This document shows, piece by piece, positions 15,863 through 24,743 of a stretch of 50,203 bases of DNA. The position numbers were made by a program, and so were the translations under genes. The stretch's first letter is position 1. Every line of letters starts with the position of its first letter. Under the pieces are notes generated by a model. That model was not told where the DNA came from. It made no database searches and saw nothing but the letters and a program-made list of their open reading frames with translations. The stretch is taken from assembly GCA_016177615.1 (NCBI GenBank), contig JACOUX010000026.1, forward strand, positions 1 through 50,203. Reading direction: 5' to 3'. This stretch comes from Candidatus Woesearchaeota archaeon. GTDB taxonomy: Archaea; Nanobdellota; Nanobdellia; Woesearchaeales; GW2011-AR4.

Positions 15863-16336
15863 ATGGTAAATCAACTAATAAGCAACCAGCAATACACATT
15901 ACCTAATGACACTCAAACGACTAAAGGAAATTTCTATTTTGGAATTATAGAGTATGGTCTTAAAAAACTTGTTTCATATCATGATGAATTTCTGCAGTTG
16001 CAAAAACCAACATTTCCCCCTTGGAGAGGGGAATTAAATTTAGACGAAGCTATGAAGCAAGCACGGCCTCCTATTTTACCAAATGGTTTGAACTCGATAG
16101 GAGATTTAAATCCTACAGATGCGGCTTGGACATTACATCTTATGATTGGTCGGTCAGAAGATTACAGGAGAACAGTAAGTATGTTAAGGCCTTATGCAGA
16201 AAAAAATCCTGTAATCGGTATTTTATTGGAAGTTACTGAAGAAAGGGTAAATGCCCTTTTAGACATAGCTAAAAAAGCTCCGCTTGAAGTCTTAAAAGCA
16301 GCACAATTAGAAGATATTCTAGAGGCAGTTCATTAA
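15863..16336 (+). CDS. Protein of unknown function
   Basis: 157 residues, not recognised. The first 70 residues include a Pro/Trp-rich stretch (KPTFPPWRGELNLDEAM). The rest is predicted helical (RRTVSMLRPYAEKNP, then LEVTEERVNALLDIAKKAP). A TATA-like ATTTATAAG lies about 30 bases upstream of ATG 15863. It lies on its own between mre11 and the convergent amidohydrolase gene. Confidence 0.5.
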   Translation: MVNQLISNQQYTLPNDTQTTKGNFYFGIIEYGLKKLVSYHDEFLQLQKPTFPPWRGELNLDEAMKQARPPILPNGLNSIGDLNPTDAAWTLHLMIGRSEDYRRTVSMLRPYAEKNPVIGILLEVTEERVNALLDIAKKAPLEVLKAAQLEDILEAVH

Positions 16337-16365
16337 TTAACAGTCAAATCATCCTCAAAATAATC

Positions 16366-17586
16366 TCATTGATTTCTTGTAGATTCCAGCAGCATTTCCG
16401 CATTTTTATACGCAAACTTTTCCTGCGCCTCAGGATTCAGCTGCCCGATGAAAGATCTCGAAATTTCTTCAAGCAGGGCGCCAACATCTGCGTCAAAATG
16501 CCAGCCGTATCCCCTGTCAGTGCCCCAGAGATATTTATCAGGATGCTTTTCAATCCTTGGCTTCCATATTTCAATATTAACTTGGAGTATCCTGCCAAAG
16601 CTGCCCTTAAACTCAGAAACGAATTCCTCCTTTTCTGAATCGTAAATGTTGGCTATTGTGTGTTCATTGGGGAGGTCGAACAGATTCGCATCAATTGAGT
16701 AATAGGCGTTTGGATATGCCCCTATTATTTCGTCCACCCATGGCCACATGTTTTCTCCGTGGAAGAGGAACTTGACATTAGGGTTTTCCTTCAGAATTTT
16801 TTCAATGGCCTGCTTCTGATTATTGTCAGGATGAATCATCACAATCAAATTATGCCTGCCTGCAATCTTATAGATTTCAAGCAGTGAAGGATCGTCTGGG
16901 CGTATCCCTTTAAATGACCCCTTGTAGAATGCAATTTCTCCAAATCCTTTAAACATACCCTTGTTTGAATTCAGCACTTCTTCTGCTTCATTCGGCTTTA
17001 AGTCAAGGCCAGAAACGTGGGCTGGCATTAGAAACGGGATTATCCTTCCTTTGTGCTGCCTTTCTATTTCTGGTAGAATCCCGACAGCCTGGCCTTTCAG
17101 CAAGTTTGGCACAACATAAAACCCGAATGCAGAGCTGATTTTTTCCTTGTCAAAAGCGCAGATGATGTCGCCTGCAAAAACTTCCTTTTCAAGAATAGGC
17201 GCGTCCCAGTCAGCCTCGGCGTAAATTGCTTTTGGCACTTCAAACGTGAAAGGCATATGAAGATGCGCATCAATTAATGGGCCGGTATAGTAAGAATCGG
17301 ATGAAAACTGCCTTTGCGTTGGAGTTTTATCACATTCAACTTCCTTTAGTTTGCCAGCGCCGGTTTCAGATTCCCCTCCTAATATCTGCCTGGTTATCTC
17401 TTCAGTTCTTTGCTTTACAATATCATCAGCAATCCTGTCTATTTCTCCTTGAGTTACTCTATCGGTTTGAGTTATCCGTTTAACTTCCCTTTCAGTTATT
17501 TTTTTGACTGAGTAATCAAAGACAAAATAGCCGACAATAAGGACTAGAATAACTGAAACAATAATTATCGGGATAATTTTTTTCAT
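16366..17586 (-). CDS. Membrane-anchored amidohydrolase-family protein
   Basis: 406 residues. One N-terminal membrane helix (residues about 4-23) is followed by a charged coiled region, then an amidohydrolase-2-like TIM barrel beginning near residue 103 with the metal motif IDAHLHMPF. Later His residues in VMIHPDNN and FLFHGENMW and the Asp in YLWGTDRGYGW fit the remaining ligands. The catalytic domain would be outside the cytoplasm. Substrate unknown. It lies 9 bases downstream of the lipoprotein gene, so the two are probably an operon. Confidence 0.75.
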   Translation of the reverse strand: MKKIIPIIIVSVILVLIVGYFVFDYSVKKITEREVKRITQTDRVTQGEIDRIADDIVKQRTEEITRQILGGESETGAGKLKEVECDKTPTQRQFSSDSYYTGPLIDAHLHMPFTFEVPKAIYAEADWDAPILEKEVFAGDIICAFDKEKISSAFGFYVVPNLLKGQAVGILPEIERQHKGRIIPFLMPAHVSGLDLKPNEAEEVLNSNKGMFKGFGEIAFYKGSFKGIRPDDPSLLEIYKIAGRHNLIVMIHPDNNQKQAIEKILKENPNVKFLFHGENMWPWVDEIIGAYPNAYYSIDANLFDLPNEHTIANIYDSEKEEFVSEFKGSFGRILQVNIEIWKPRIEKHPDKYLWGTDRGYGWHFDADVGALLEEISRSFIGQLNPEAQEKFAYKNAEMLLESTRNQ

Positions 17587-17595
17587 TTTTCTGAT

Positions 17596-19101
17596 TTATC
17601 TCTCATAAACCTTTGCATTGCCTGTGAACCCGCTTACTTCATTCGCCTTTTTCCCGACAAAAAATTCCGCCTTTAATTTCCTTTCTTCTGCCAGCTCAAA
17701 CAGCGCCGTTCCCCTTACATCATCTGTGTTCTTTGCCTTTATATTTTCAGCATAATTTATGCCGCTCCATTTTTCATTGCCGGAATAATAATCGTAAGGG
17801 ACAAGCTCGTATTTTACAACTTTGCTTTCAACACCGATATCTTTTGGATTTGGCGCATTGCCAGAAACCCCAAATTGCCCGCTTCTTCCGCCAAAATCCC
17901 CTATGGAAACTATAATATTATTAGGGTCTAAACCATCATAAACAATGCTCAAATGCGTAGTCCAATAATTCTCATTCCCGAGCCCTCTGTAGCCGTTTGT
18001 GTTCTCCAAAAACCAGCTGCCTACAAGTTTTCCGTCAATATCGTAATCAATCTTTCCGCCATAGGGTGCAATTTTTCTGAGGTTTTTTTTGAGAAGCTCG
18101 CTTTTTACAGGCTCTTTGAAGTAGTCAAAAGTGTCAACAGTGTGGATTTTCCAAACCTCGCCTTCATAGCTTTCCGGCTTGACAAAGCCCTTTAAACTTA
18201 CACTTGCATCAACTACAGAAAAATCAAACTTGCCAATGCCTATGGTTCCAATCACTTCGCCTTCCTTTACTGGAATTCGTGGCCATGCATGCTCTCTTAA
18301 CGTGTCAGGCCTGAAATCAACATATGATTTTACTTTATCAGAAAGCCTGTCTACATGAATAAATATAGTGTAAAATGTGCACGAATGCTCTATTACAATC
18401 CTATGGTCAGTTCCTTTTTCTATATCAACAATATACCCATCACCAGGCGCATAAATCCTGAACCTGTCTAAATTTTGAGTATCTTCGCCTGGCCCAAAAT
18501 AGCCCATAGTATGGAAATACTGGTGGTCTGTCGGTGTTATATGGACAGAAGACATAATCCCCATTGGCAATATTTTCTGCAAGTCTTCAAGAGCGATTGG
18601 AGAAGTGCCAAGCATAAAAGAGCCGTTGCCCTCGCATCCTCTTGGGCTTAGAAGGCCTATTTTAAAATTCTGGCTGGAAGCTTGCCCTCCATTTTCAAAA
18701 GCTGGCTCGTGTCCAAATTCCTCTTGTTCCATATTTGGAGCAATATTTTCATCATGTTCATCATAGGCTTTTTCTTCACCATTTCCCGGAGCAACAATCA
18801 ACCTTGCAAGTTTTTCCCTTAATTCAGAAACATCAACGCCTTGCCTTTCTAATCTGTTTACAGACGCCTCCAGCTCGTCATAATGCCTGTCGCCAATCAT
18901 GTTCCCAGCTTGCAATAGAATATCAATATTTTGCTCTAATAGGCCATACTCGCCCGGCACCATATGATCTGTTGTGATGTCATCATAATCGCCTTCAGAC
19001 AGCCTTTCTTCGGCAGTTTTTTCTTTGCTTGTTGTCCCATCTTGGGCACAGCCATATACAATCAAAAGAATTCCCAACAGCAACGCTGCCTCTTTTTTCA
19101 T
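17596..19101 (-). CDS. Lipoprotein with M23/LytM-like domain
   Basis: 501 residues. The N-terminus MKKEAALLLGILLIVYGCAQ is a lipoprotein signal with Cys18. Helical and acidic linkers follow. The middle (about 215-300) contains YAPGDGYIVDIEKGTDHRIV, TIFIHVDRL and IPVKEGEVIGTIG, the pattern of M23/LytM-fold domains. A full HxH metal site is not clear, so it may be a non-enzymatic version. The C-terminal part is beta-rich (WTTHLSIVYDGLDPNNIIV, and KVYER at the end). It is likely cell-surface and transcribed with the membrane-anchored amidohydrolase. Confidence 0.65.
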   Translation of the reverse strand: MKKEAALLLGILLIVYGCAQDGTTSKEKTAEERLSEGDYDDITTDHMVPGEYGLLEQNIDILLQAGNMIGDRHYDELEASVNRLERQGVDVSELREKLARLIVAPGNGEEKAYDEHDENIAPNMEQEEFGHEPAFENGGQASSQNFKIGLLSPRGCEGNGSFMLGTSPIALEDLQKILPMGIMSSVHITPTDHQYFHTMGYFGPGEDTQNLDRFRIYAPGDGYIVDIEKGTDHRIVIEHSCTFYTIFIHVDRLSDKVKSYVDFRPDTLREHAWPRIPVKEGEVIGTIGIGKFDFSVVDASVSLKGFVKPESYEGEVWKIHTVDTFDYFKEPVKSELLKKNLRKIAPYGGKIDYDIDGKLVGSWFLENTNGYRGLGNENYWTTHLSIVYDGLDPNNIIVSIGDFGGRSGQFGVSGNAPNPKDIGVESKVVKYELVPYDYYSGNEKWSGINYAENIKAKNTDDVRGTALFELAEERKLKAEFFVGKKANEVSGFTGNAKVYER

Positions 19102-19169
19102 AAGAAATGTTTATGAAATCTGGATTTTATAAAGCTGTTGGTTGGGAAGGTTTTGGATTTAGATTGTTC

Positions 19170-19453
19170 GTGTAACGTACAGAGCAAGGCGACCTTTGGC
19201 TCGAGGCGAGAAATTTTTTCCTCGAATTTTGAGGCAACCCGCAAAATTCAGAGCTGAAAAAATTTTGAAGCACTCGAGACTTTTTGGAGCGAAGCGAGAA
19301 AAAGTTTGCCTTGCGAGTGTTAGGCGACCGATAGGCGAGTGAGCGTAGCGAACATCGAGTTTTTGAGCTGCTGAAAGTCTAGTTGGTGGCGTAATTTTTG
19401 GTCATAATAGATTACTGCGTTAGCAGAGCAGAATTCTTAGAGAAGGGGGCGTT
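19170..19453. repeat. Left copy of inverted composite element (attC-like end plus shared blocks)
   Basis: This gene-free stretch holds a foldable outer part and an inner part repeated in inverted orientation at 24744-24953. The outer part (19170-19325) runs GTGTAAC, GCAAGGC (19184-19190), a long imperfect stem, GCCTTGC (19308-19314), GTTAGGC (19319-19325). This is the R''-L''...L'-R' order of integron attC sites. Blocks shared with the right copy, in the same order, are AGTTTTTGAGCTGC (19358-19371), GAAAGTC, GTTGGTGGC, TTCTTAGA and GAAGGGGGCGTT (19442-19453). The last block is 10 bases from the stop of the restriction gene. Confidence 0.6.
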
Positions 19454-19463
19454 CATTTTTTAT

Positions 19464-21254
19464 TTATTTAGTAGTATCCAATTGAGTATCTTTCTTGTTT
19501 AATAGGTACTTCAATAAATCTGATTTATTTATAGTGGAAAGTATTTCAGCAAATTCTACGCAAGGTAAAAATATCATCCCAACATTTTCTTGTCTAGCAT
19601 TTAACATTAAATTTTTTTGAAGTTGATGATGAATATCAGGCGCAGAAAAAATGCCGATTACCTGTTTAGTATTATTTTCCTTTTTAGCTTTAGAGATGTG
19701 GTCTGGAACAGAAGAGGCTTCGGCACTGCTCCATTGTGCCCTGATTCCCCTATATGTAGTCAATTCCAAAACAAACAAATAATTACCTATTTCAAAAACT
19801 ATATCAGGATTTCCATCTTTCCCTCCAGGTGCTGGTTCACAAATTCCATACTTTTCTAGTTTACCATACCAAAAGACTTCATCAATAACATCTTTATTTT
19901 TTAAAATGTTAAGTAACTCAAAAAATAGGTACTCTAATCTTCCACCTTTTCTTCTATTATCAATGAAATTCTTAGCTAGTATCTTTTCAATGACTTTTAA
20001 CTTATGATAGTATTGTTTATCAAAACCTTCATAACTATTTGAAAACATTTCTTTAATCTGGTTGGTAAGAATTTCTTCATTAACTACAATCTTCTCTTTA
20101 TTATTTTTAATATTCAACAGGAATTTGGTTTTATCTTTATCGAATTCAACTTTCTGTTTTAGGATCTCTTTTCCTTCATTAGTATCATATACAATAAAAT
20201 CGTATTCTTCATTTCTGAAAACAGGTAATATAATTTGTGGATTTTTATTTGAAATGCCATCACTATATAATAAATTTTTATCTTTATAAACAGTCACTAT
20301 CACGTCTTTTTTTGAGTTTGTTCCTATAATTACGTCGTGTGGAGGATGCATCCTATTTGGATTTGAAAAGTATTCTTTCCATAAAAACCAATCATCTTTA
20401 AAGTCATAAATTTCAATATTTTTAAATGATGCAAGAATCTTTTTAGCCTCATCTTTATTTTTTAATTTTATGGCAGGTAATTTTTGATTATTGGGTTTAT
20501 TTATCTCCATACTTACTCTTTCGCACAATCCTGTAGAATAGCACAAATACATATAGTAACCTGCAGTTGGTGCCTTAACCAGAGTAAGTTGACCTTCTTC
20601 GGTTTTTTCATAAGCACTAATTTCAGCCAGTCTTCTATCTGATGATAGATTACGAAAATTTTTTATCTTTTCTATAACAAGATTTGTTTCATCCTCTTTC
20701 TTTGTATGAAATAAGATATATCCTATTTCTTCTTTGTCAAGATAATCTAACTCCAATAATAATCTTAAAGTCATACGGAAGGGAAAAACTAAAACGTTTT
20801 GACAATCTTTTCTAATTGTCGGATTTGTGATAATCAGTTTAAGCATTTGTTTAGCAAATACTTCTGATATTTCAATTAAGTCCTTATTTGCTTTGTACTC
20901 TGCTAGATTTTTATAATGTTTAACTTTTTCTATATTGTGTTTTCTTATTAGGTCGTACCCTATATCTGTAACCATTATTCTGGAAGGTTTGGAAGATTCA
21001 TCAATATACACAAAGCCTAAATATTTTGGAATATTTGCTAACAAGGTTCTAATTGATTGATGGGTGATTGCCCTACCATCTTCTGTCAATCCAGCTTTTC
21101 CCATTTCACTCCCTAGACTTTCTTGCTTACCACTTGACCAACTTTTTCCTAAAAATCTGTCCCAAGTTAGAACATAAACCATATAGATAGTTTGATGTAC
21201 ACTACCTCTTTTAGGAATATGCCATATTTCTTTTGTTCTTGTTAATTTTGCCAT
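19464..21254 (-). CDS. AlwI-family type II restriction endonuclease
   Basis: 596 residues. The N-terminus (IWHIPKRGSVHQTIYMVYVLT, then RTLLANIPKYLGFVYID) is of the AlwI-like type. The C-terminal nuclease core carries a PD-(D/E)xK variant: PD at 483-484 and Glu497 in VLELTTYRG, with Thr499 where Lys is usual. Such enzymes cut outside a short asymmetric site, which explains the two methyltransferases directly upstream. Its ATG overlaps the preceding stop by one base (TAATG). Strong AAA/TTA/ATA codon bias differs from neighbouring core genes and suggests transfer. Confidence 0.8.
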   Translation of the reverse strand: MAKLTRTKEIWHIPKRGSVHQTIYMVYVLTWDRFLGKSWSSGKQESLGSEMGKAGLTEDGRAITHQSIRTLLANIPKYLGFVYIDESSKPSRIMVTDIGYDLIRKHNIEKVKHYKNLAEYKANKDLIEISEVFAKQMLKLIITNPTIRKDCQNVLVFPFRMTLRLLLELDYLDKEEIGYILFHTKKEDETNLVIEKIKNFRNLSSDRRLAEISAYEKTEEGQLTLVKAPTAGYYMYLCYSTGLCERVSMEINKPNNQKLPAIKLKNKDEAKKILASFKNIEIYDFKDDWFLWKEYFSNPNRMHPPHDVIIGTNSKKDVIVTVYKDKNLLYSDGISNKNPQIILPVFRNEEYDFIVYDTNEGKEILKQKVEFDKDKTKFLLNIKNNKEKIVVNEEILTNQIKEMFSNSYEGFDKQYYHKLKVIEKILAKNFIDNRRKGGRLEYLFFELLNILKNKDVIDEVFWYGKLEKYGICEPAPGGKDGNPDIVFEIGNYLFVLELTTYRGIRAQWSSAEASSVPDHISKAKKENNTKQVIGIFSAPDIHHQLQKNLMLNARQENVGMIFLPCVEFAEILSTINKSDLLKYLLNKKDTQLDTTK

Positions 21255-22501
21255 TATATTTTCACCAAATCAATTACCCAATCTTTTTTAATTAAACCCC
21301 CTCTTCCTTTTCTTGGTATTCTTAAATACCTATTTTTTATTATGTATGAAAATAGATTTTCTAACTGAAAACCTTTAGTTTTTGCTATGTCTATTAATAT
21401 ATTATGGGTATCTACTTTGATATTTCTTATTGTGCTGTCACCAACAACAATTATATAATGTGAATTTGATTTTAATAGTTTATGAACTTGATTAATGTTT
21501 AATTCCATATCCTTAAAAAATTTATAAACCACAAAGGCTCTTTTTTTATCTTTCTCATAAATTTTTGAAATTAAAAAATCTATTTTTTTAGAGTTAGAAT
21601 GTGGTTTTTTATAAATATAATCTTTAATTGGAATTACTTCTGTTCCAACTTGCTTCTTCTTTATTTCAATTATATTTGTATCACCATAAAATCCTAGCCA
21701 AGAATTCTCTAATCTGAGGGACCTCACGTAGTCAAATGCGTTAATGTAGGGCGGGGAAGTTATAGATAAATCAACTTTGTTGGTATATTGCTCTGCTTTA
21801 ATATTTCTAGCGTCATCTCCAATTATTTTAGATTTGCCGATTTTCTGTATATTAATTGAATCCATCTGATTGAAGTAATAATCTAATAAATTATAGAATG
21901 TAGTTTTAACCTTTTGAGGATTTTTCTTAATTCTGGAAGAAACATAAGGTTTAGGAGAAGTATCATCTGCAAAAGAACATTTTCTGATAGAAGAAGCAAA
22001 ACAAACTAATAAAAAATTATAAACCCGTTCATTTATATCTTTAATTTTATCTATATTAGATTTTAATGTTTGGAATTCCTTAATATTTTCTTTTGGAAAC
22101 CAATGTTCAATATTATAAATATCTGGTAATTTATATAATCCCACATTGTTAAAAAGTGAATCTTTTATTCTTGATAAAAAATTTAAGTCGTCCTTTGATA
22201 GCTTTAACGTCTTTGTATTGCATAAAAGCTGACTAAATTTGTCAAAATCAACACCTAAAGCATTACGATTCAACATAACCGCTTCAACCAAAGTTGTACC
22301 AGACCCGGCAAAAGGGTCTAAAACTAAATCTCCTTCTTTAGTATATTTCAAAATAGCCCAGCGAGGTATATTTGGTATAAACTTACAAGGATATTTAAAG
22401 AACCCATGGGTATGCCTATGAATATTATTAGATATTTCTAAAGTCGAATTAAAAGGTACTGATGTAGGGATTTCTTCAACTTGAATAATCTGGGTTCTCA
22501 T
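21254..22501 (-). CDS. DNA methyltransferase (SPPY type), second gene of restriction operon
   Basis: 415 residues. Motif I VLDPFAGSGTTLVEAV lies near 60-75, and motif IV SPPYINAFDYVRS near 250. The order (motif I before SPPY) and Ser in SPPY fit the beta-type amino-methyltransferases, often N4-cytosine. It is a diverged relative of the next gene upstream: both share DPFAGSGTT and SPP(Y)xNxFD. Two methylases are expected for an asymmetric recognition sequence. It overlaps its upstream neighbour by ATGA. Confidence 0.85.
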   Translation of the reverse strand: MRTQIIQVEEIPTSVPFNSTLEISNNIHRHTHGFFKYPCKFIPNIPRWAILKYTKEGDLVLDPFAGSGTTLVEAVMLNRNALGVDFDKFSQLLCNTKTLKLSKDDLNFLSRIKDSLFNNVGLYKLPDIYNIEHWFPKENIKEFQTLKSNIDKIKDINERVYNFLLVCFASSIRKCSFADDTSPKPYVSSRIKKNPQKVKTTFYNLLDYYFNQMDSINIQKIGKSKIIGDDARNIKAEQYTNKVDLSITSPPYINAFDYVRSLRLENSWLGFYGDTNIIEIKKKQVGTEVIPIKDYIYKKPHSNSKKIDFLISKIYEKDKKRAFVVYKFFKDMELNINQVHKLLKSNSHYIIVVGDSTIRNIKVDTHNILIDIAKTKGFQLENLFSYIIKNRYLRIPRKGRGGLIKKDWVIDLVKI

Positions 22502-23781
22502 TTTTGTAGTATTACTATGCTTTCCCTTACGTAATACTTAAAAGACCCTAGCTTTGCATGTTGTTGAGAACTTGCCTCATTTGTTCTTCCAACTATAATT
22601 TCTTTAGTTTTGAACCCTATTTTTTCTCCTATTTCGGCAAGGATTATATCCGTAGGAACAGTTATATTGCCGTAGGAAGAATTGCCAACCACGATAACAC
22701 AATATCCTTTTTCTTTTGTTTTATTAAAAATTTCATTCAAAACAATATACATATCATAAAAATATGTATCCAACATCTTAACTATTCTTTTATCCCATAA
22801 TACTTTTTTAGACAAAACTCTCAGTATTTGCTCAAGTAAATCGGTTCTATGTTCAGAATTAAATTCTTTATTTAAATTAGCATTTAGATTAGATGTTAAA
22901 GCATTTTTTCTCTTACCTTTTAAATCTGCATAACCATTTATAAATTCTCCAATCCATAATTCTATTTTATATACTTCAAAAGGGTCAAAACAATTAGCAT
23001 AAGGGGGGGAAAATATGGAAATATCTATTTCGTTAATATCATATTTCCCTAAATTCAAACAAGAATCATTTATTATTAATGGTTCTGCATTATTAGAAGT
23101 CTTAGCAATTAAATCCAATAATATCTCTTCTCTCTTCTTTTGGAATTCTATAAATGGGTCTAAATCTTTATGTACTCTTTTTCTTTTTAACCCATTACCT
23201 GCTTTTCTATAATAAGAAACAGACTCTAAAATAGATAATAATGTAGCTACTAACAAATCTTTTACTTTCTCATTAGAAACTTTCCCTATAGCTTCTTTTA
23301 ATATTTCAATTTTTTCTAGTTTTTGCTCATCAAATAATTTCTTTATTATTGATAAATCATATTTCGAATAAGAATCTTTCATTTTTTTGTATTCTGGGAT
23401 TTTGAAATTGCTATATTGTTTCAAATCTTCTTCTGAATAATTTCGGGTTTTTACTCTTATCATAAAAGCACTAAACGGATTTATTTCAAATCCAGATGCC
23501 TTAAATCCCAATTGTTTTGAAGTTAGTAAAGTTGTACCAGACCCGGCAAAAGGGTCAAAAACTAATATCTTTTTTTTAGTAAGGAGCCCGAGATGCTTTA
23601 GAATATTCTTAACTAATTTAGGTGAGTATCCTTCTTGATAGTAAAACCATCTATGGATTGGTAATTCCTTAGTTTGAGAGAAATTCACAAGATATTTATA
23701 ACTAAAATTTGAATAGACATTTAGTTTTCTATCTCTTTCCTTGTAGTTTTGAAATAAAGCTGATTGAAAATTACTTTCCAT
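22498..23781 (-). CDS. DNA methyltransferase (SPPY type), first gene of restriction operon
   Basis: 427 residues. Motif I ILVFDPFAGSGTTLLTSKQ is near 72-90, and motif IV IFSPPYANCFDPFEVYK near 256-272. YCVIVVGNSSYGNITVP near the C-terminus matches a similar VVGDST segment in the companion methylase. AGAGGTAAAA precedes ATG 23781. The promoter is the shared element at 23825-23854. Family role: protects one strand or half-site of the AlwI-like enzyme's target. Confidence 0.85.
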   Translation of the reverse strand: MESNFQSALFQNYKERDRKLNVYSNFSYKYLVNFSQTKELPIHRWFYYQEGYSPKLVKNILKHLGLLTKKKILVFDPFAGSGTTLLTSKQLGFKASGFEINPFSAFMIRVKTRNYSEEDLKQYSNFKIPEYKKMKDSYSKYDLSIIKKLFDEQKLEKIEILKEAIGKVSNEKVKDLLVATLLSILESVSYYRKAGNGLKRKRVHKDLDPFIEFQKKREEILLDLIAKTSNNAEPLIINDSCLNLGKYDINEIDISIFSPPYANCFDPFEVYKIELWIGEFINGYADLKGKRKNALTSNLNANLNKEFNSEHRTDLLEQILRVLSKKVLWDKRIVKMLDTYFYDMYIVLNEIFNKTKEKGYCVIVVGNSSYGNITVPTDIILAEIGEKIGFKTKEIIVGRTNEASSQQHAKLGSFKYYVRESIVILQK

Positions 23782-23824
23782 TTTTACCTCTTTGATTTAA
23801 GTGTATTTATTATATTTGTGAGTG

Positions 23825-23854
23825 TATATAAATCTTACGTGAGCATGTCCAGTG
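23825..23854 (-). promoter_or_regulatory. Promoter element shared by both restriction-modification systems (copy 1)
   Basis: Read on the minus strand it is CACTGGACATGCTC, ACGTAAG, then ATTTATATA. Position by position it matches 27 of 30 bases of the element at 35930-35959 in front of the unrelated BcgI-like system. The 3' part is a TATA box and the 5' part covers where BRE and upstream factors bind. It lies about 45-70 bases before the methylase ATG. Confidence 0.7.
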
Positions 23855-23972
23855 GTTATTTACGATATGGAAAATAAATAGACAAAAAGGTGTAAAGCAA
23901 TGCAAAGATTTAAATAATATTTATTATAATCATTATTTGCCGCTTAAAAAAGGGGACAATCAAAGAGGTAAA

Positions 23973-23999
23973 GTCTGTTTATGGGGAGTGGGAACAGAC
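23973..23999 (+). other. Hairpin GTCTGTT-N13-AACAGAC
   Basis: Perfect 7-bp arms in the gene-poor stretch between the methylase promoter and the tRNA-like sequence. It includes the start of a possible 30-codon ORF (23981) and could hide or expose it. A tandem TTGGCGAC repeat lies 20 bases further on. Function unknown. Confidence 0.3.
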
Positions 24000-24073
24000 A
24001 TAAAAAGGTTGGCGACTTGGCGACATTAAACATCAAACAATTTAAAATTCTCTTTTGCTGGAAGAATGCATAA
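23981..24073 (+). CDS. Possible 30-residue ORF
   Basis: ATG 23981 is preceded by GAGGTAAAG and reads 30 codons beginning MGSGNRHKKVGDLATLN. The only support is the ribosome site and an upstream TATA-like ATTTAAATAA near 23911. It overlaps a hairpin. It may be a leader peptide or chance. Confidence 0.2.
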   Translation: MGSGNRHKKVGDLATLNIKQFKILFCWKNA

Positions 24074-24125
24074 GAGGTATTGCTCTTGTTCATAATCACA
24101 AAAACACTTGGAGGTGTTTATTAAG

Positions 24126-24251
24126 ATGAGATTTCAAAAAGCTATAATGAGGATGCATTCTGAAATCTTTTTTAATAAAATACATTCTAAGAAATTTTCC
24201 GACTCATTGAAAAAATGGGAGGGCATGCCGAGATTTGAACTCGGAATCTGA
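24126..24251 (+). CDS. Possible 41-residue ORF running antisense into the tRNA-like sequence
   Basis: A good TTGGAGGTG site sits 9 bases before ATG 24126. The 41-codon frame (MRFQKAIMRMHSEIFFNK...) is basic and ends inside the antisense of the tRNA-like feature. No homology is recognised. The strong ribosome site is the only reason to list it. Confidence 0.22.
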   Translation: MRFQKAIMRMHSEIFFNKIHSKKFSDSLKKWEGMPRFELGI

Positions 24252-24293
24252 AACTTAGTAGGTAACTATTCTTCCAGATTAAACTACATGCCC
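24221..24293 (-). tRNA. tRNA-like sequence with a defective anticodon arm (possible pseudo-tRNA)
   Basis: 73 bases fold as a class I tRNA. The acceptor stem GGGCATG/CATGCCC is perfect. The D arm GTTT-AATCTGGAA-GAAT keeps A14, GG18-19 and A21. The T arm is CCGAG-TTCAAAT-CTCGG. The 17-base anticodon arm GTTAC-CTACTAA-GTTTC has two T-T mismatches in the stem, and by position its anticodon would be ACT. That anticodon is unexpected in a tRNA without a long variable arm. Either it is a decayed copy inside the island, or the arm folds unusually: an alternative ATCTGGAA/TTTCAGAT pairing disrupts the D arm. Confidence 0.6.
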
Positions 24294-24313
24294 ATTTTTA
24301 AAAACATGAGGGT

Positions 24314-24354
24314 GAGTGGGTATCTTTGCCTCGTTCGTCGTGGCGAACCCACTC
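24314..24354. terminator. Hairpin GAGTGGGT...ACCCACTC followed by T-rich run
   Basis: Eight-base arms at 24314-24321 and 24347-24354, with an inner GTTCG/CGAAC alternative pairing. CCCTTTTTG follows on the plus strand. It lies between the tRNA-like sequence and the small membrane protein gene, so it could separate their transcripts. Confidence 0.35.
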
Positions 24355-24381
24355 CCTTTTTGTCCTTTCTAATCTACGTCT

Positions 24382-24519
24382 CTAACTGAAAGCTTTTATC
24401 AACTCTACTGCTGTCGCTTTAACTTCAGGCATAGCCGTCATCACAATAAAAGCGAACAACAAAGCCAACACAAGCACTGCCAATGCAGGCACATATGCTT
24501 TTTTATTGATTTTTTCCAC
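24382..24519 (-). CDS. Small single-span membrane protein
   Basis: 45 residues from GTG 24519, which a GGAG site nearly touches. The sequence starts MEKINKKAYVPALAVLVLAL, continues with a hydrophobic helix to about residue 32, and ends KATAVELIKAFS. A TATA-like ACTTTAAAG lies about 30 bases upstream on the minus strand. A lysine-rich head followed by one helix is typical of small membrane proteins. Function unknown. Confidence 0.4.
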   Translation of the reverse strand: MEKINKKAYVPALAVLVLALLFAFIVMTAMPEVKATAVELIKAFS

Positions 24520-24743
24520 CTCCGTTTGAATTACTCACGACGGAGGCAAAGACTTTAAAGTTTTATTCTCATATGTTTTATCCAGAAAAAGCAACCTCCT
24601 TGTTATCTGGTTTTCCTGAGGTTTGAGAAGGATTAACCCCCTCGAAAGATACATTCTTTTATTTATTTTTAAATCTTTTTATTTTTCTGTTTTTTAGATG
24701 AGAAAATAATTGAAAAATTTTGAAGTTTGTAAGAGTTAGGACC

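Noticed and set aside
17596-19101. Active M23 endopeptidase
   Set aside because: The fold pattern is visible, but a full set of zinc ligands was not found by eye.
24221-24293. Confident assignment as tRNA-Ser or tRNA-Thr
   Set aside because: The anticodon arm does not pair properly and there is no long variable arm for Ser.
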